A DNA stretch of 39,629 nt from JAENVU01 sp964544295 (lineage in GTDB: Bacteria; Actinomycetota; Acidimicrobiia; IMCC26256; JAENVU01). A program made the position numbers and the translations under genes. Location of the stretch: assembly GCA_964544295.1 (NCBI GenBank), contig CAZJBJ010000016.1, positions 1 through 39,629 of the forward strand, given 5' to 3'. The number at the start of each line of letters is the position of its first letter. Positions within the stretch are counted from its first letter, which is position 1. Under the pieces are notes generated by a model. The model was not told the origin of the DNA. It searched no databases and saw only the letters and a list, made by a program, of their open reading frames with translations. Shown piece by piece: positions 24,353 to 32,699 of the stretch.

Positions 24353-25149
24353 CAGTTCGACCGCGCCCGAAAGGCCGTCGCCTGGCGCACAAGGACTTCG
24401 GCCGCGTCGGCCGAGGCCTCCTCGGCGAGCCTCGTCAGCACGGCGGCCGCGTCGGAAAACGCGCCCACCGACGCCAAGACGTCGGCCCCGGCGCGCCGCT
24501 CGTCGCTCGAGAGTTCCGGGAAGGCCAGCCGCAGCTGGGTGACCCAGCGCGCGTCGGGCGACCGCCGCTGCGCGTAGGTGTGCGCCAGGTTCGTGAGCAT
24601 CCGGAGCAGGATCGACCGTGCCGGTGTCGGTGCGAGGAACCGGTCGTCGAACTGCATCTGCGGGCCGTACTGGTCGGTCAGCCGCTGACGACATCCCTCC
24701 CGATCGAGCACGACCCCGGCGTGGAACGGATCGATGAACTGATCGGGTTCGCCGTCGACACCGACGACGAAGTGGCCCGGCATCCCCACGCCGTGGACGG
24801 CGACCCCGATCCGGCGTCCGACTTCGATCATCAGCACGCTCAGCGTGATGGGCAGACCGAGTCGCCGGTCGATGACCTCGGGAAGGAACGAGTTGCGGGG
24901 ATCCCCGTAGTCGGCCGCATTGCCGCGGTAGGCCCAGTCGACGAACAGCACTTTGGCGAGTCCCGCCGGACTGCGTGCCTCGGGGAAGGCCAGCGCGGCG
25001 CCGGCCATCTCGTCGAGGCGGGCGAGTCCCTCGTCGACGTCGGAGTAGCCGGCGACCGACGCGATGAGCCACGCGCCCTCGTCGAGGGGTGGATCCGAGG
25101 CGGGGTCGGCGATCAATGCCCGAAATCGCTCCGCCGCCGCGTGATCCAC
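24352..25149 (-). CDS. SirB1-like / transglutaminase-fold protein
   Basis: 265 aa from GTG 25149 (VDHAAAERFRALIADP); a GGAGG directly abuts the codon, so the start is less certain. The SirB1 core reads DYGDPRNSFLPEVIDRRLGL then PITLSVLMIEVGRRIGVAVHGVGMPGHFVVG. The transglutaminase Cys is absent at the expected place, as in many SirB1 proteins. A helical TPR-like tail follows (LLRMLTNLAHTYAQR). The function is unknown. Coupled to the LonN-domain gene. Confidence 0.8.
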   Translation of the reverse strand: MDHAAAERFRALIADPASDPPLDEGAWLIASVAGYSDVDEGLARLDEMAGAALAFPEARSPAGLAKVLFVDWAYRGNAADYGDPRNSFLPEVIDRRLGLPITLSVLMIEVGRRIGVAVHGVGMPGHFVVGVDGEPDQFIDPFHAGVVLDREGCRQRLTDQYGPQMQFDDRFLAPTPARSILLRMLTNLAHTYAQRRSPDARWVTQLRLAFPELSSDERRAGADVLASVGAFSDAAAVLTRLAEEASADAAEVLVRQATAFRARSN

Positions 25150-25174
25150 CCTCCGACCGTACCGGGCGAGCCCG

Positions 25175-25843
25175 CTACTTCTTGCGCCGCGCCATCAGCA
25201 CGGCACCGGCGCCGCCCAGCACGACCACCCCGGCCACCACCCCGATGATCACGCCGGTGGAGCTGTCGTCGTCGCTCTGCTTGTCCTTGGTCGCCACGGG
25301 TACGGCATCGGTGACGGCCGGCTCGTCCGTCGCCGCGTGGTCATGCCCGGTGTGCCCCGAATGATCGATGGCGAGCACGGGCGCCGGGAACTCCGCGTCC
25401 GCGGCGCTCTCGATCCACCGGAAGACCTCACCGTCGGCACAGGTCTGCAACGCCTTGAACTCGATCGGCTCCTGGTCGGTCGCGATCGGCCCGAGCGCGA
25501 CCTTGAACTCCCCGTCGCCGTCGCCACCGGCGGTGTTGGTCCACACGATGCTCGCCGCGGCGTCGGAACCGTCCCGTTTGGTGACGGCACTGGTCCAGCC
25601 GTCGACCTCGGTCGGCGTCGCGGTCGTGAGGTCGGGCGTGTCCGGGAACACGAGTTCCACCGTCTGCAACGCACCGGTGCACTCGTTCTCTGCGAACAAC
25701 GACGTCAGCACGACGTCGTCGGACCCCGGTGGCTCATCGGCGGTGATCTCCACATGCGCCGACGCGGCGGTGGCCGCCAACAGCAGGCCGGCGAAGACTG
25801 CTGCGCCGACTCCGACCTTGCGACTCCGTGACGGATGACTCAT
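25175..25843 (-). CDS. ycnI: YcnI-family copper-binding protein (DUF1775), membrane anchored
   Basis: 222 aa from ATG 25843. Signal peptide 1-29 ending TAASA; the predicted mature chain begins HVEITADEPPGS, so a histidine is the first residue as in copper-binding YcnI. DUF1775 features: VVLTSLFAENECTGALQTVE and EFKALQTCADGEVFRWIE, the latter with a Trp like that shown to line the copper site. A His-rich linker (DHSGHTGHDH) precedes a C-terminal transmembrane helix (TGVIIGVVAGVVVLGGAGAV) and RRKK. It follows copCD by 18 bp. Confidence 0.9.
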   Translation of the reverse strand: MSHPSRSRKVGVGAAVFAGLLLAATAASAHVEITADEPPGSDDVVLTSLFAENECTGALQTVELVFPDTPDLTTATPTEVDGWTSAVTKRDGSDAAASIVWTNTAGGDGDGEFKVALGPIATDQEPIEFKALQTCADGEVFRWIESAADAEFPAPVLAIDHSGHTGHDHAATDEPAVTDAVPVATKDKQSDDDSSTGVIIGVVAGVVVLGGAGAVLMARRKK

Positions 25844-25861
25844 GTGCTTCCCTTCAGTCTG

Positions 25862-27565
25862 TTACCCGACAGTGACAATGGTCTTGGCCGAGGCTTCGTC
25901 CACCTCGGTCAACAATGCGTGCAATTCGAGCGTCCACTTCCCGGCGAACGGGACCCGGACGTCCTCGGCGATGAAGTGGTCCCCGGACCCGGTCATCTCG
26001 ATCGGAATGCGCGCGATCCCCTGCTCCGGCAGCGCGATCGAGGCGCGCATCTCGATCACGCGCGCCGGCTGACCCGAGGGGTTCCGCACCGAGACGTGCA
26101 GCGCGTTCGCCTCGCCGACTCGCGCCGGACCGAAGAACGTGTCGAACGTGACCTCACCGGCGTCGATCGCCGTCTGCAACGGCACCGCCGCCGGGACGAC
26201 CTCGGGCGGGGCCGTGTTCACGAGCATCGAGGTGAGGGCCAGCACGACCGCGCCGACGACGAGCTCGGACCGGACGCTGTGCTGGAGCCGAGCGAGGGAA
26301 CCCGCGGGAGCGTCGTCAGCATCGGGACCGTCGGCACTGCGATCACCGGCGCCGACGCGCAACGTTCGACCGTGCACGAGCCGCCGACTCCACGCCGCGA
26401 TCCCGAGCAGGAGCGCGAACGCCGCGAGTTTGACCAGCAGGATCCGCCCGTAGTCGCTGTCCCAGAGCGCACTGACGGTCTCGAGTTGGCGGATCGCCTG
26501 GAACGACCCGGTCACGACCAGCACGACGACCGCGGAGAACGCAACTGCGGAGAAGCGCGCCGCGACCCGCGGGTAGGCCTCTTCATCGGATCGGGCGAAG
26601 ACCAGCACGAGGAGTCCGCCCAGCCAGACGGCCATCGCCAGGACGTGGAGCACGTCGGCGAGGAGCGCGAACACGGCCCACCGCCCCACGGACCCATGAC
26701 CGGAGAGGCCGGGGGTGGCGGCCAACGCGACGGCGGTAAGTCCGGCGACGACCTTCCACCAGCCGGGCTGGACGCCGGGACGGCGCACGAGCCGGCGGAT
26801 CAGCCATCCGGTGACCAGGAGGAGCGCGAGCCGCAGCACCCACACTTTGCCGAACCGGGTGTCCCACACCGCCGAGATCTGATCCGACGAGAAGACGTCA
26901 CCGAACCCACCCGATGACGTGTACGGACCCTGCAACAGGAATCCGGCGACGGTCGCGACGAAGGTGAGCCCCAACGCCCAGTGCAGGGTCGCCCGCACCC
27001 GCCGGTCGCCACCGCCCGCGGGCCAGAGGCCGACGACGAAGATCACTCCACCCAGCAGGAGTGCGAGTCCGACGAAGACGCCGAAGCGCGCCACCCCGAG
27101 TGCGAAGCCGACATTCGAGTCGCCGGCCCCTTCCGAGAGTGCGGCCTGGGCGAGCAGGTCCGCGTGCTTGCCGGACACGTCGGCGGAACCGACCCCGAAG
27201 GTGAACGAGCCCCGGATCGGATGCGAGTCCTCCGAGGTCGCCTGCCACACGACGACGTAGAGCCCGTCGACCAACTTCGGCAACGACGCCCGCACCACCT
27301 CGCTGCGACCACCGGGGTGCGTCGGCGTCCCGACGTCGAGATCGGATCCGTTGGCATCGATGACACGAAGGCCGTTGTCCCGCATCGACACACCCTCGGT
27401 GAACGTCAACGTCAGCGTGCGCGGCGCGCGCGGCACGGACGCGCCGGCCTCCGGGTCGGAGGTCGAGAGATCGGCGTGGGCCGACGCGGGCCCGGCCGCC
27501 ATCCCCACGACGAGCATCGCCACCGCCGCGAAACCTGCCAGTCGTCGGAGCGTGCGGCCGCTCAT
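25862..27565 (-). CDS. copCD: CopC-CopD-YtkA fusion, copper import/resistance protein
   Basis: 567 aa from ATG 27565. Signal peptide 1-29, then a CopC domain beginning HADLSTSDPEAGASVP (N-terminal His copper ligand) with DSHPIRGSFTFGV, ~30-125. A CopD eight-TM-type region follows (~150-430: FVATVAGFLLQGPY, ADVLHVLAMAVWLGGLLVLV). The last ~110 residues resemble YtkA (VSVRNPSGQPARVIEMRASI, GIARIPIEMTGSGDHF, FAGKWTLELHAL). CopC/CopD bind copper outside and move it across the membrane. The ATG overlaps the anti-sigma stop (ATGA). Confidence 0.92.
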   Translation of the reverse strand: MSGRTLRRLAGFAAVAMLVVGMAAGPASAHADLSTSDPEAGASVPRAPRTLTLTFTEGVSMRDNGLRVIDANGSDLDVGTPTHPGGRSEVVRASLPKLVDGLYVVVWQATSEDSHPIRGSFTFGVGSADVSGKHADLLAQAALSEGAGDSNVGFALGVARFGVFVGLALLLGGVIFVVGLWPAGGGDRRVRATLHWALGLTFVATVAGFLLQGPYTSSGGFGDVFSSDQISAVWDTRFGKVWVLRLALLLVTGWLIRRLVRRPGVQPGWWKVVAGLTAVALAATPGLSGHGSVGRWAVFALLADVLHVLAMAVWLGGLLVLVFARSDEEAYPRVAARFSAVAFSAVVVLVVTGSFQAIRQLETVSALWDSDYGRILLVKLAAFALLLGIAAWSRRLVHGRTLRVGAGDRSADGPDADDAPAGSLARLQHSVRSELVVGAVVLALTSMLVNTAPPEVVPAAVPLQTAIDAGEVTFDTFFGPARVGEANALHVSVRNPSGQPARVIEMRASIALPEQGIARIPIEMTGSGDHFIAEDVRVPFAGKWTLELHALLTEVDEASAKTIVTVG

Positions 27566-28185
27566 CGGAGCACCGGCGATCGGCCGGCGACCCGCCGGAG
27601 CATCGTGCCGGATCGGTGCGCGAGCTGCCACACCGCGAACAGCGCCACCACGTTGGCCGCGTGCGCGACCACCGACCCCGGCACGGGTTGGCCGTGCACG
27701 AGATCGTCGAGACAGCTCCAGATCAGCCCGGCGACGAGCACGGCCAACACCGGGAGCAGGGAGTGGGCGCGATCCGGCCGGTAGGCCGCCATCAACAGCC
27801 CCACCGCCAGCGCGGCGGCGAACACGCCCAGATGCCGGGCGTAATGCCCGTGCATCTCGTCGGCGTGGCCCAGGAGGAGCGGCACCGCGGAGGCGATCTG
27901 CACCAACGCGATCAGCACCGTGACCAACCGCCACCATGTCAGCGACCCGGACGGACGCGCAACGGGCCCGCGGCGGGGGATCCTCTGCACGATCCGTGCG
28001 CTCCGGTCCGGCTCCTCGAGTGCCCCGGTCAGCCGCAGCGAGCGGTGCAACTCGGTCACACCGAGCGACCAGGTGCGGCAGTCGGGGCAACCGTCGACGT
28101 GTCGTTCGACCACGGATGCCGGGATTGGCGGCGCCTCGCCGTCGAGCCGGGCCGAGATCGAGATGCGGATTTCGGAGCAGTCCAT
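27562..28185 (-). CDS. Zinc-finger (zf-HC2) anti-sigma factor with multi-pass membrane sensor
   Basis: 207 aa. The N-terminal cytoplasmic ZAS motif RHVDGCPDC (HxxxCxxC) with MDC at the N-terminus binds the sigma factor. About four hydrophobic segments follow residue 85. After the first segment an outside loop reads GHADEMHGHYARHLG, rich in His and Met. The gene is divergent from the ECF sigma gene, and its stop overlaps copCD, so the set is expected to respond to a metal, probably copper. The sensing role of the loop is inference. Confidence 0.85.
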   Translation of the reverse strand: MDCSEIRISISARLDGEAPPIPASVVERHVDGCPDCRTWSLGVTELHRSLRLTGALEEPDRSARIVQRIPRRGPVARPSGSLTWWRLVTVLIALVQIASAVPLLLGHADEMHGHYARHLGVFAAALAVGLLMAAYRPDRAHSLLPVLAVLVAGLIWSCLDDLVHGQPVPGSVVAHAANVVALFAVWQLAHRSGTMLRRVAGRSPVLR

Positions 28186-28193
28186 ACGCCGGA

Positions 28194-28222
28194 TAGTCGC
28201 ACGGCGGTGCCGAAAAGTTCCC
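28194..28222 (-). promoter_or_regulatory. Candidate ECF-type promoter for anti-sigma-copCD-ycnI
   Basis: Minus-strand GGGAAC (28217-28222), followed by TTTT, a 17-bp spacer in total and CGACTA (28194-28199). This resembles ECF promoters (GGGAACTT with a CG-type -10). The predicted start would be within a few bases of the anti-sigma ATG (28185), so the mRNA may be nearly leaderless. Found by eye; the sigma factor encoded at 28272 is the natural candidate. Confidence 0.35.
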
Positions 28223-28271
28223 GAACGGGCCGAATACCCGGCGGACGACGCCGCCGCTATCGTGCGCCGCC

Positions 28272-28790
28272 GTGGACCGGCTCACCCATGCCCTGCTCGA
28301 CGCGCGCGACCTGACCGATGACGACGCGCTCGCGGTCGCGATCCGGGTCGGCCAGACCGAGGTCACGAGATTCCTGCGGCCGCTCGTCGACGATGCGGAC
28401 CTCGACGACGTGGTGCAGGACACGTTCGTGCGGATGTACCGCGCCCTCCCGCAGTTCCGCGGGGATGCTTCCGGACGCACCTGGCTGCTCGCCATTGCCC
28501 GCCGCGCCGCGGCCGACGCAATCCGGTCCAAGCAGCGGACCCGACGCGTCGACCAGCGGCACCGGATGACCACAACCGCCCCGAGCGTCGCGTCCACCCA
28601 CGCCCTCCACGGTCTCATCGACGCGCTCGATCCGGAGCGGCGGGAGGCGTTCGTCCTGACCCAGCTCGTGGGATGTTCCTACGCCGAGGCCGCAGAGATC
28701 TGCGGCGTCAAGATCGGCACGATCCGCTCTCGCGTGGCCCGCGCCCGCGACGAACTGCTGCACCAGGTGCAGGCAGCTCGGAGCGCATGA
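28272..28790 (+). CDS. ECF RNA polymerase sigma factor
   Basis: 172 aa from GTG 28272 (VDRLTHALLDARDLTDDDAL). Region 2 is ~30-85 (RFLRPLVDDADLDDVVQDTF, YRALPQFRGDASGRTWLLAI). Region 4 is ~110-165 (ALDPERREAFVLTQLVGCSY, AEAAEICGVKIGTIRSRVAR). There is no long C-terminal extension. It is paired with the divergent anti-sigma gene and overlaps the following membrane-protein gene by ATGA. Expected to turn on the copper module when the anti-sigma releases it. Confidence 0.92.
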   Translation: MDRLTHALLDARDLTDDDALAVAIRVGQTEVTRFLRPLVDDADLDDVVQDTFVRMYRALPQFRGDASGRTWLLAIARRAAADAIRSKQRTRRVDQRHRMTTTAPSVASTHALHGLIDALDPERREAFVLTQLVGCSYAEAAEICGVKIGTIRSRVARARDELLHQVQAARSA

Positions 28791-29839
28791 CCCGGCGGCA
28801 CGTCCTGCTGTTCGCGTGCGCGCTCCTCGGCACGCTGCTCCTCGACGCTTCACCGGCCGGCGCGCACGGGACCGGCGGTCCCCCGGCGAGCAACTTCCAC
28901 TCGGTGCTGCACGGACTCCGACCCTCGGCGCGCGGCGTCGACGTGCGATTGGGCACCGACGGAGAACAACTCGAACTCGAGGTCACGGGCACCGCGCTCG
29001 TCACCGTGATCGGCTACGACAACGAGCCCTATCTCCGCGTCACCGAGGAGGGCGTCTGGGTCAACCGCAACTCCCGGGCGACTCGGATCAATCGGTCCCG
29101 CATCCCGACATCGACGCCGATCCCCCGGCGCGACGGGCCTCCGCGTTGGGAACGGGTGTCGACCCGGCCGGTGGCGCGCTGGCACGACCACCGGGCGCAC
29201 TGGATGGGTGGCATCACCCCCGAGGTCGTCCGCCGCGATCCCGATCACGCGCACCGCATCTCCTCGTGGTCGGTGCCGGTGCGCGTCAACGGACGGCCGG
29301 CATCGATCGAGGGCGAACTTCGTTGGGACCCACCGCCCCGCGCGTGGGCCTGGTGGCTCGTCGCGGCGGCGGTCGCCGCGTTGACCCTGGTCGGTGTCGC
29401 GACCCGTCGCCGCGCGCTCGTCCTGGCGGCGGGCCTCGGCGTGATGGGCGTGGCCGAGGCAATCCACGTGTGGGGGAGCTGGCCATTCGCACCGGGTTCG
29501 GCCGCCGACCGCCTCGCCGAGGCGATTCCCTCCCTCGCGGCCATCGCGGCCTGCCTCGGAGCCCTGGGGTGGCTGCGGGCGCGCGGGCCCCGGGCCGCGG
29601 CGCCCGGCATCCTGATCGCCGGACTCTTCGTCGCCATCAGCGGCGGTCTCGCCGACCTGTCGGTCCTCTCCCATTCCTGGGTGCCGAGCCGACTCGACCC
29701 GACCGTCGCCCGGATCGTGGTCGCGCTGGCGCTCGGTCTCGGGACCGCCATGACCGTCTTCGGCATCACCCACCTCCGCCCCGCCGCGCCCGACGCCCCG
29801 GCCGCGCCCGACTCGGATCCGAGCCTGATCACCGGCTGA
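28787..29839 (+). CDS. 350-aa exported His-rich membrane protein of the copper module, family unnamed
   Basis: Starts at ATG 28787, coupled to the sigma gene. Signal peptide 1-26 ending SPAGA; the mature chain begins HGTGGPP, again with His first. An outside domain of ~160 residues carries HSVLHGLRP, VIGYDNEPYLRV, RWHDHRAHWMGG and DPDHAHR. Five transmembrane segments follow (~190-335: WAWWLVAAAVAALTLVGVA, VMGVAEAIHVWG, GILIAGLFVAISGG). I recall similar unnamed proteins near copper genes in Actinobacteria. Copper binding through the N-terminal His is a hypothesis. Confidence 0.75.
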   Translation: MTRRHVLLFACALLGTLLLDASPAGAHGTGGPPASNFHSVLHGLRPSARGVDVRLGTDGEQLELEVTGTALVTVIGYDNEPYLRVTEEGVWVNRNSRATRINRSRIPTSTPIPRRDGPPRWERVSTRPVARWHDHRAHWMGGITPEVVRRDPDHAHRISSWSVPVRVNGRPASIEGELRWDPPPRAWAWWLVAAAVAALTLVGVATRRRALVLAAGLGVMGVAEAIHVWGSWPFAPGSAADRLAEAIPSLAAIAACLGALGWLRARGPRAAAPGILIAGLFVAISGGLADLSVLSHSWVPSRLDPTVARIVVALALGLGTAMTVFGITHLRPAAPDAPAAPDSDPSLITG

Positions 29840-29856
29840 CGTGGCAGGCTGAGCCG

Positions 29857-30279
29857 ATGCCGACGATCTTCACGCGCATCATCGACGGGGAGCTTCCAGG
29901 GCGGTTCGTGTGGCGCGACGAGGACTGCGTCGCCTTCCTCTCGATCAACCCGTTGCAGCCGGGGCACACCCTCGTCGTCCCCCGCTTGGAGGTCGACCAC
30001 TGGATCGATCTCCCCGAGGAACTCAACGCGCATCTGATGCGGGTCGCGCACACGATCGGTGCCGCGCAGATGTCGGCGTTCACGCCGAACCGCATCGGCC
30101 TGATCATCGCCGGACTCGAGGTACCCCACGTCCATCTCCACGTCGTGCCGATCCAACGCGAGGCCGATCTGAGCTTCGCCAACGCCGACGTCGATCCGGA
30201 TCCCGAGTCGCTCGACGCCGCGGCCGGTCGGCTCCGGTCGGCCCTCGTCGCCGCGGGCGCCACCGGCACGAGCGAGTAG
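29857..30279 (+). CDS. HIT-family nucleotide hydrolase/transferase
   Basis: 140 aa. The N-terminus MPTIFTRIIDGELPGRFVWR, then CVAFLSINPLQPGHTLVVPR and the histidine triad VPHVHLHVVPI are the HIT signature (HxHxH). Such proteins hydrolyse AMP-linked substrates; the physiological substrate is unknown. The last ~25 residues lie past the fold and are variable. It is followed 6 bp later by an SDR gene on the same strand. Confidence 0.9.
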   Translation: MPTIFTRIIDGELPGRFVWRDEDCVAFLSINPLQPGHTLVVPRLEVDHWIDLPEELNAHLMRVAHTIGAAQMSAFTPNRIGLIIAGLEVPHVHLHVVPIQREADLSFANADVDPDPESLDAAAGRLRSALVAAGATGTSE

Positions 30280-30285
30280 CGCCCG

Positions 30286-31059
30286 ATGCGCCTCGCGGGT
30301 GAGCTTGCGCTGGTGACGGGCTCCACGAGCGGCATCGGCGCCGCGATCGCGCGCCGGTTCGCCGCGGAGGGTGCGCAGGTCGTGGTCACCGGGCGCGACG
30401 CCGGGCGGGCCGCGGCCAACGTCGCCGCGATCACCGCCGCCGGTGGCACTGCCCACGCCATCCTCGCCGATCTCGAGACCGAGGCCGAGTGCACCCGACT
30501 GGTCACCGATGCAGCGCGCGCGCTGGGTGGTCTGACGGTGTTGGTGAACAACGCCGTGGCGGCAACGGTCGACGACCGCGACGCCGCGGTCGGTGACCTC
30601 ACGACGACGGCCTGGGAGACGTCGCTGCGCGTGAACCTGAGCGCGCCGATGTGGCTGTGTCGCGCGGCGATCCCGCACATGACGGAGGCCGGGCACGGTT
30701 CCATCGTGAACATCTCGAGTCGCCAGGCCGAACGGGCGAGCCGGGGCCTGGCCGCGTACGTGAGCAGCAAGGCCGGTCTCAACGGCCTGACCCGGGCCCT
30801 CGCAGTGGATTACGCCGCGGCGAACATCCGGGCCAACACGATCAGCCCGGGCTACGTGCTCAACGAGCGGCGGGATGCCGATCTCACCGACGAGCGACGC
30901 CACCACCTCGAAGCAATGCACCTCACGCGACTCGGCGAGGCGGAGGACGTCGCGCTCGCCGCGGTCTACCTCGCGAGCCGCGAGAGCGAGTTCCTGACCG
31001 GGGCGAATCTGCCGCTCGACGGCGGCGGCAGCATCGCGCGCGGCGCCGTGCTCGGCTGA
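30286..31059 (+). CDS. Short-chain dehydrogenase/reductase
   Basis: 257 aa. Cofactor motif VTGSTSGIGAAIARRFAAEG with Gly-x3-Gly-x-Gly and a neighbouring GRDAGR that may favour NADP. NNAVAATV, then NISSRQAERASRGLAAYVSSK contains the catalytic Ser and Tyr-x3-Lys. The C-terminus (FLTGANLPLDGGGS) is normal. The substrate is unknown. It is co-translated (TGATG) with the sugar isomerase-like gene, so sugar or polyol oxidation is plausible. Confidence 0.9.
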   Translation: MRLAGELALVTGSTSGIGAAIARRFAAEGAQVVVTGRDAGRAAANVAAITAAGGTAHAILADLETEAECTRLVTDAARALGGLTVLVNNAVAATVDDRDAAVGDLTTTAWETSLRVNLSAPMWLCRAAIPHMTEAGHGSIVNISSRQAERASRGLAAYVSSKAGLNGLTRALAVDYAAANIRANTISPGYVLNERRDADLTDERRHHLEAMHLTRLGEAEDVALAAVYLASRESEFLTGANLPLDGGGSIARGAVLG

Positions 31060-31853
31060 TGCACCCGCGCATCTCGGTCAGCGGCATCTGCACGTTCGAC
31101 TGGTCGCTCGACGAGGACCTCGCCTACTACGCCCGGGCCGGGATCGACGCCGTCGGGATCTCGCTGGCGAAACTCGACCGCGCCGGCTGGGACGACGGCG
31201 TCGCCAGGGTGATCGACGCCGGACTGCGCGTCACCAACCTGATCGGACTCGGTCCGTTCCAGCTTTCCCGACCCGAGGGTTGGTCGGCGCAGCAGGAGCG
31301 GCTGGTCGGCGCCCTCGACGTCGCGACTCGCCTCGACGCCGAGTGCCTCGTCATCACCACCGGACCCGCCACGCCCCTGACCTGGGCGGCCGCGGCCGAC
31401 GCGCTCGAAGCGGCCTGGACGCCGGTGCTGGTCGAGGCGGCCCGGCGCGGGATCCCGTTCGCACTCGAACACACCAACTCGCTCCGCGTCGACGTGGGCT
31501 TCGTCCACACGCTGCGCGACGCGTTGGATCTCGCGCGTCGTGTCGACGTCGGCGTATGCATGGAGATCAACGCGTGCTGGGCCGAACGCGATCTCGATGC
31601 GACGGTCCGCGCGGGCGTCGACCGGATCCGACTCGTCCAGGTGAGCGACTTCGCGGTCGGCACGTTGTCCACGCCCCATCGCCTGGTCCCCGGAGACGGT
31701 GACATCCCGCTGGTCGACATCATCGCGATGGTGCTCGACGCCGGTTACGACGGCGTGTTCGATCTGGAACTGATCGGCCCGCGGATCACCGAGGAAGGGT
31801 ACGAATCCGCCATCGCCCGGTCCGTCGCCGCATTGGGCGCGATGCTCGGCTGA
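31059..31853 (+). CDS. Sugar phosphate isomerase/epimerase-like TIM-barrel protein
   Basis: 264 aa. The xylose-isomerase-like (AP-endonuclease 2) fold is seen in SVSGICTFDWSLDEDLAYYA, AGIDAVGISL, PFALEHTNSLRVDVGFVH, CMEINACWAERDL, IRLVQVSDFAVG, RLVPGDGDIPL and GYDGVFDLELIGP. Glu, Asp, His and Glu positions typical of the metal site are present. The reaction is not determinable. The start shares one base with the SDR stop, and the stop abuts that of the convergent SDR. Confidence 0.85.
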   Translation: MHPRISVSGICTFDWSLDEDLAYYARAGIDAVGISLAKLDRAGWDDGVARVIDAGLRVTNLIGLGPFQLSRPEGWSAQQERLVGALDVATRLDAECLVITTGPATPLTWAAAADALEAAWTPVLVEAARRGIPFALEHTNSLRVDVGFVHTLRDALDLARRVDVGVCMEINACWAERDLDATVRAGVDRIRLVQVSDFAVGTLSTPHRLVPGDGDIPLVDIIAMVLDAGYDGVFDLELIGPRITEEGYESAIARSVAALGAMLG

Positions 31854-32633
31854 TCACGCCCACATGAACGCGCCGCCGTCGGCCATGAAGGTGTGGCCGG
31901 TCAGGTAGCGGCAGGCGTCCGAGCACAGGAACCACGCGAGCGGCCCGATGTCGGTCTCGGGATCACCCTGACGGCCCATCGGACAGTTCTCGACGAAGAT
32001 CCGGTAGCCCTCACTCTGCTTCGCCGCGTCGCCGTGATGGTCGGCCGCGGCCGGCGCGATGCAGTTCACGACGATTCCGTCGGCGGCCCACTCCCGGGCC
32101 GCGGTCCGGGTCAACGCGCGCACGGCTTCCTTCGACGCGTTGTACGCGCCGAAGCCGCGCCCGCCGGTGATGCCCATGGACGACGCGAAGTTGACGATCC
32201 GTCCCCACCCCTGCCGCGCCATGTGGGGGTACACCGCCTGCATCGCCCAGAGCGTGCCCTTGACGCCCGAGTCGTAGAAGACGTCGACGTCCTCCGCGCT
32301 GACCTCGGCCATCGCCGCCAACGGTCGGAACGTCTGGGCGTTGTTCACCAGACCGTCGACCCGCCCGAACCGCTCGATGGTCGCGGCGACCATGGCGTCG
32401 ATCTCGTCCCGTTCCATGATGTTGGTCCGCACGCCGAGCACGTCGACACCGCGACCGGCAAGCTCGCGCACCGCCGAGTCGAGCAGGTCGGCCTTCCACT
32501 CCGCGACCACGATCCGGGCTCCGCCTCGACCCAGGTGACGCGCCATGCCCAGCCCCACGCCTCGTCCGGATCCGGTCACGATGATCACCCGATCCTCGAC
32601 CGAGTGCATCGCGAGCGTCGGTGCGTCCGTCAT
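31854..32633 (-). CDS. Short-chain dehydrogenase/reductase
   Basis: 259 aa. IIVTGSGRGVGLGMARHLGR gives the cofactor site; VNNAQTFRP, NFASSMGITGGRGFGAYNAS then KEAV provide Ser, Tyr and Lys. VNCIAPAAADHHGD replaces the usual PG after the substrate loop. The acidic residue after the second strand (VVAEWKADLL) suggests NAD preference. Substrate unknown. Convergent with the isomerase and divergent from the next SDR. Confidence 0.9.
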   Translation of the reverse strand: MTDAPTLAMHSVEDRVIIVTGSGRGVGLGMARHLGRGGARIVVAEWKADLLDSAVRELAGRGVDVLGVRTNIMERDEIDAMVAATIERFGRVDGLVNNAQTFRPLAAMAEVSAEDVDVFYDSGVKGTLWAMQAVYPHMARQGWGRIVNFASSMGITGGRGFGAYNASKEAVRALTRTAAREWAADGIVVNCIAPAAADHHGDAAKQSEGYRIFVENCPMGRQGDPETDIGPLAWFLCSDACRYLTGHTFMADGGAFMWA

Positions 32634-32699
32634 GTGCGCCCCTTCCGACGTGCCGACCTCTCTGGTGGGTCACGGTACCGCCCGGGTACGTTCCCGGCC

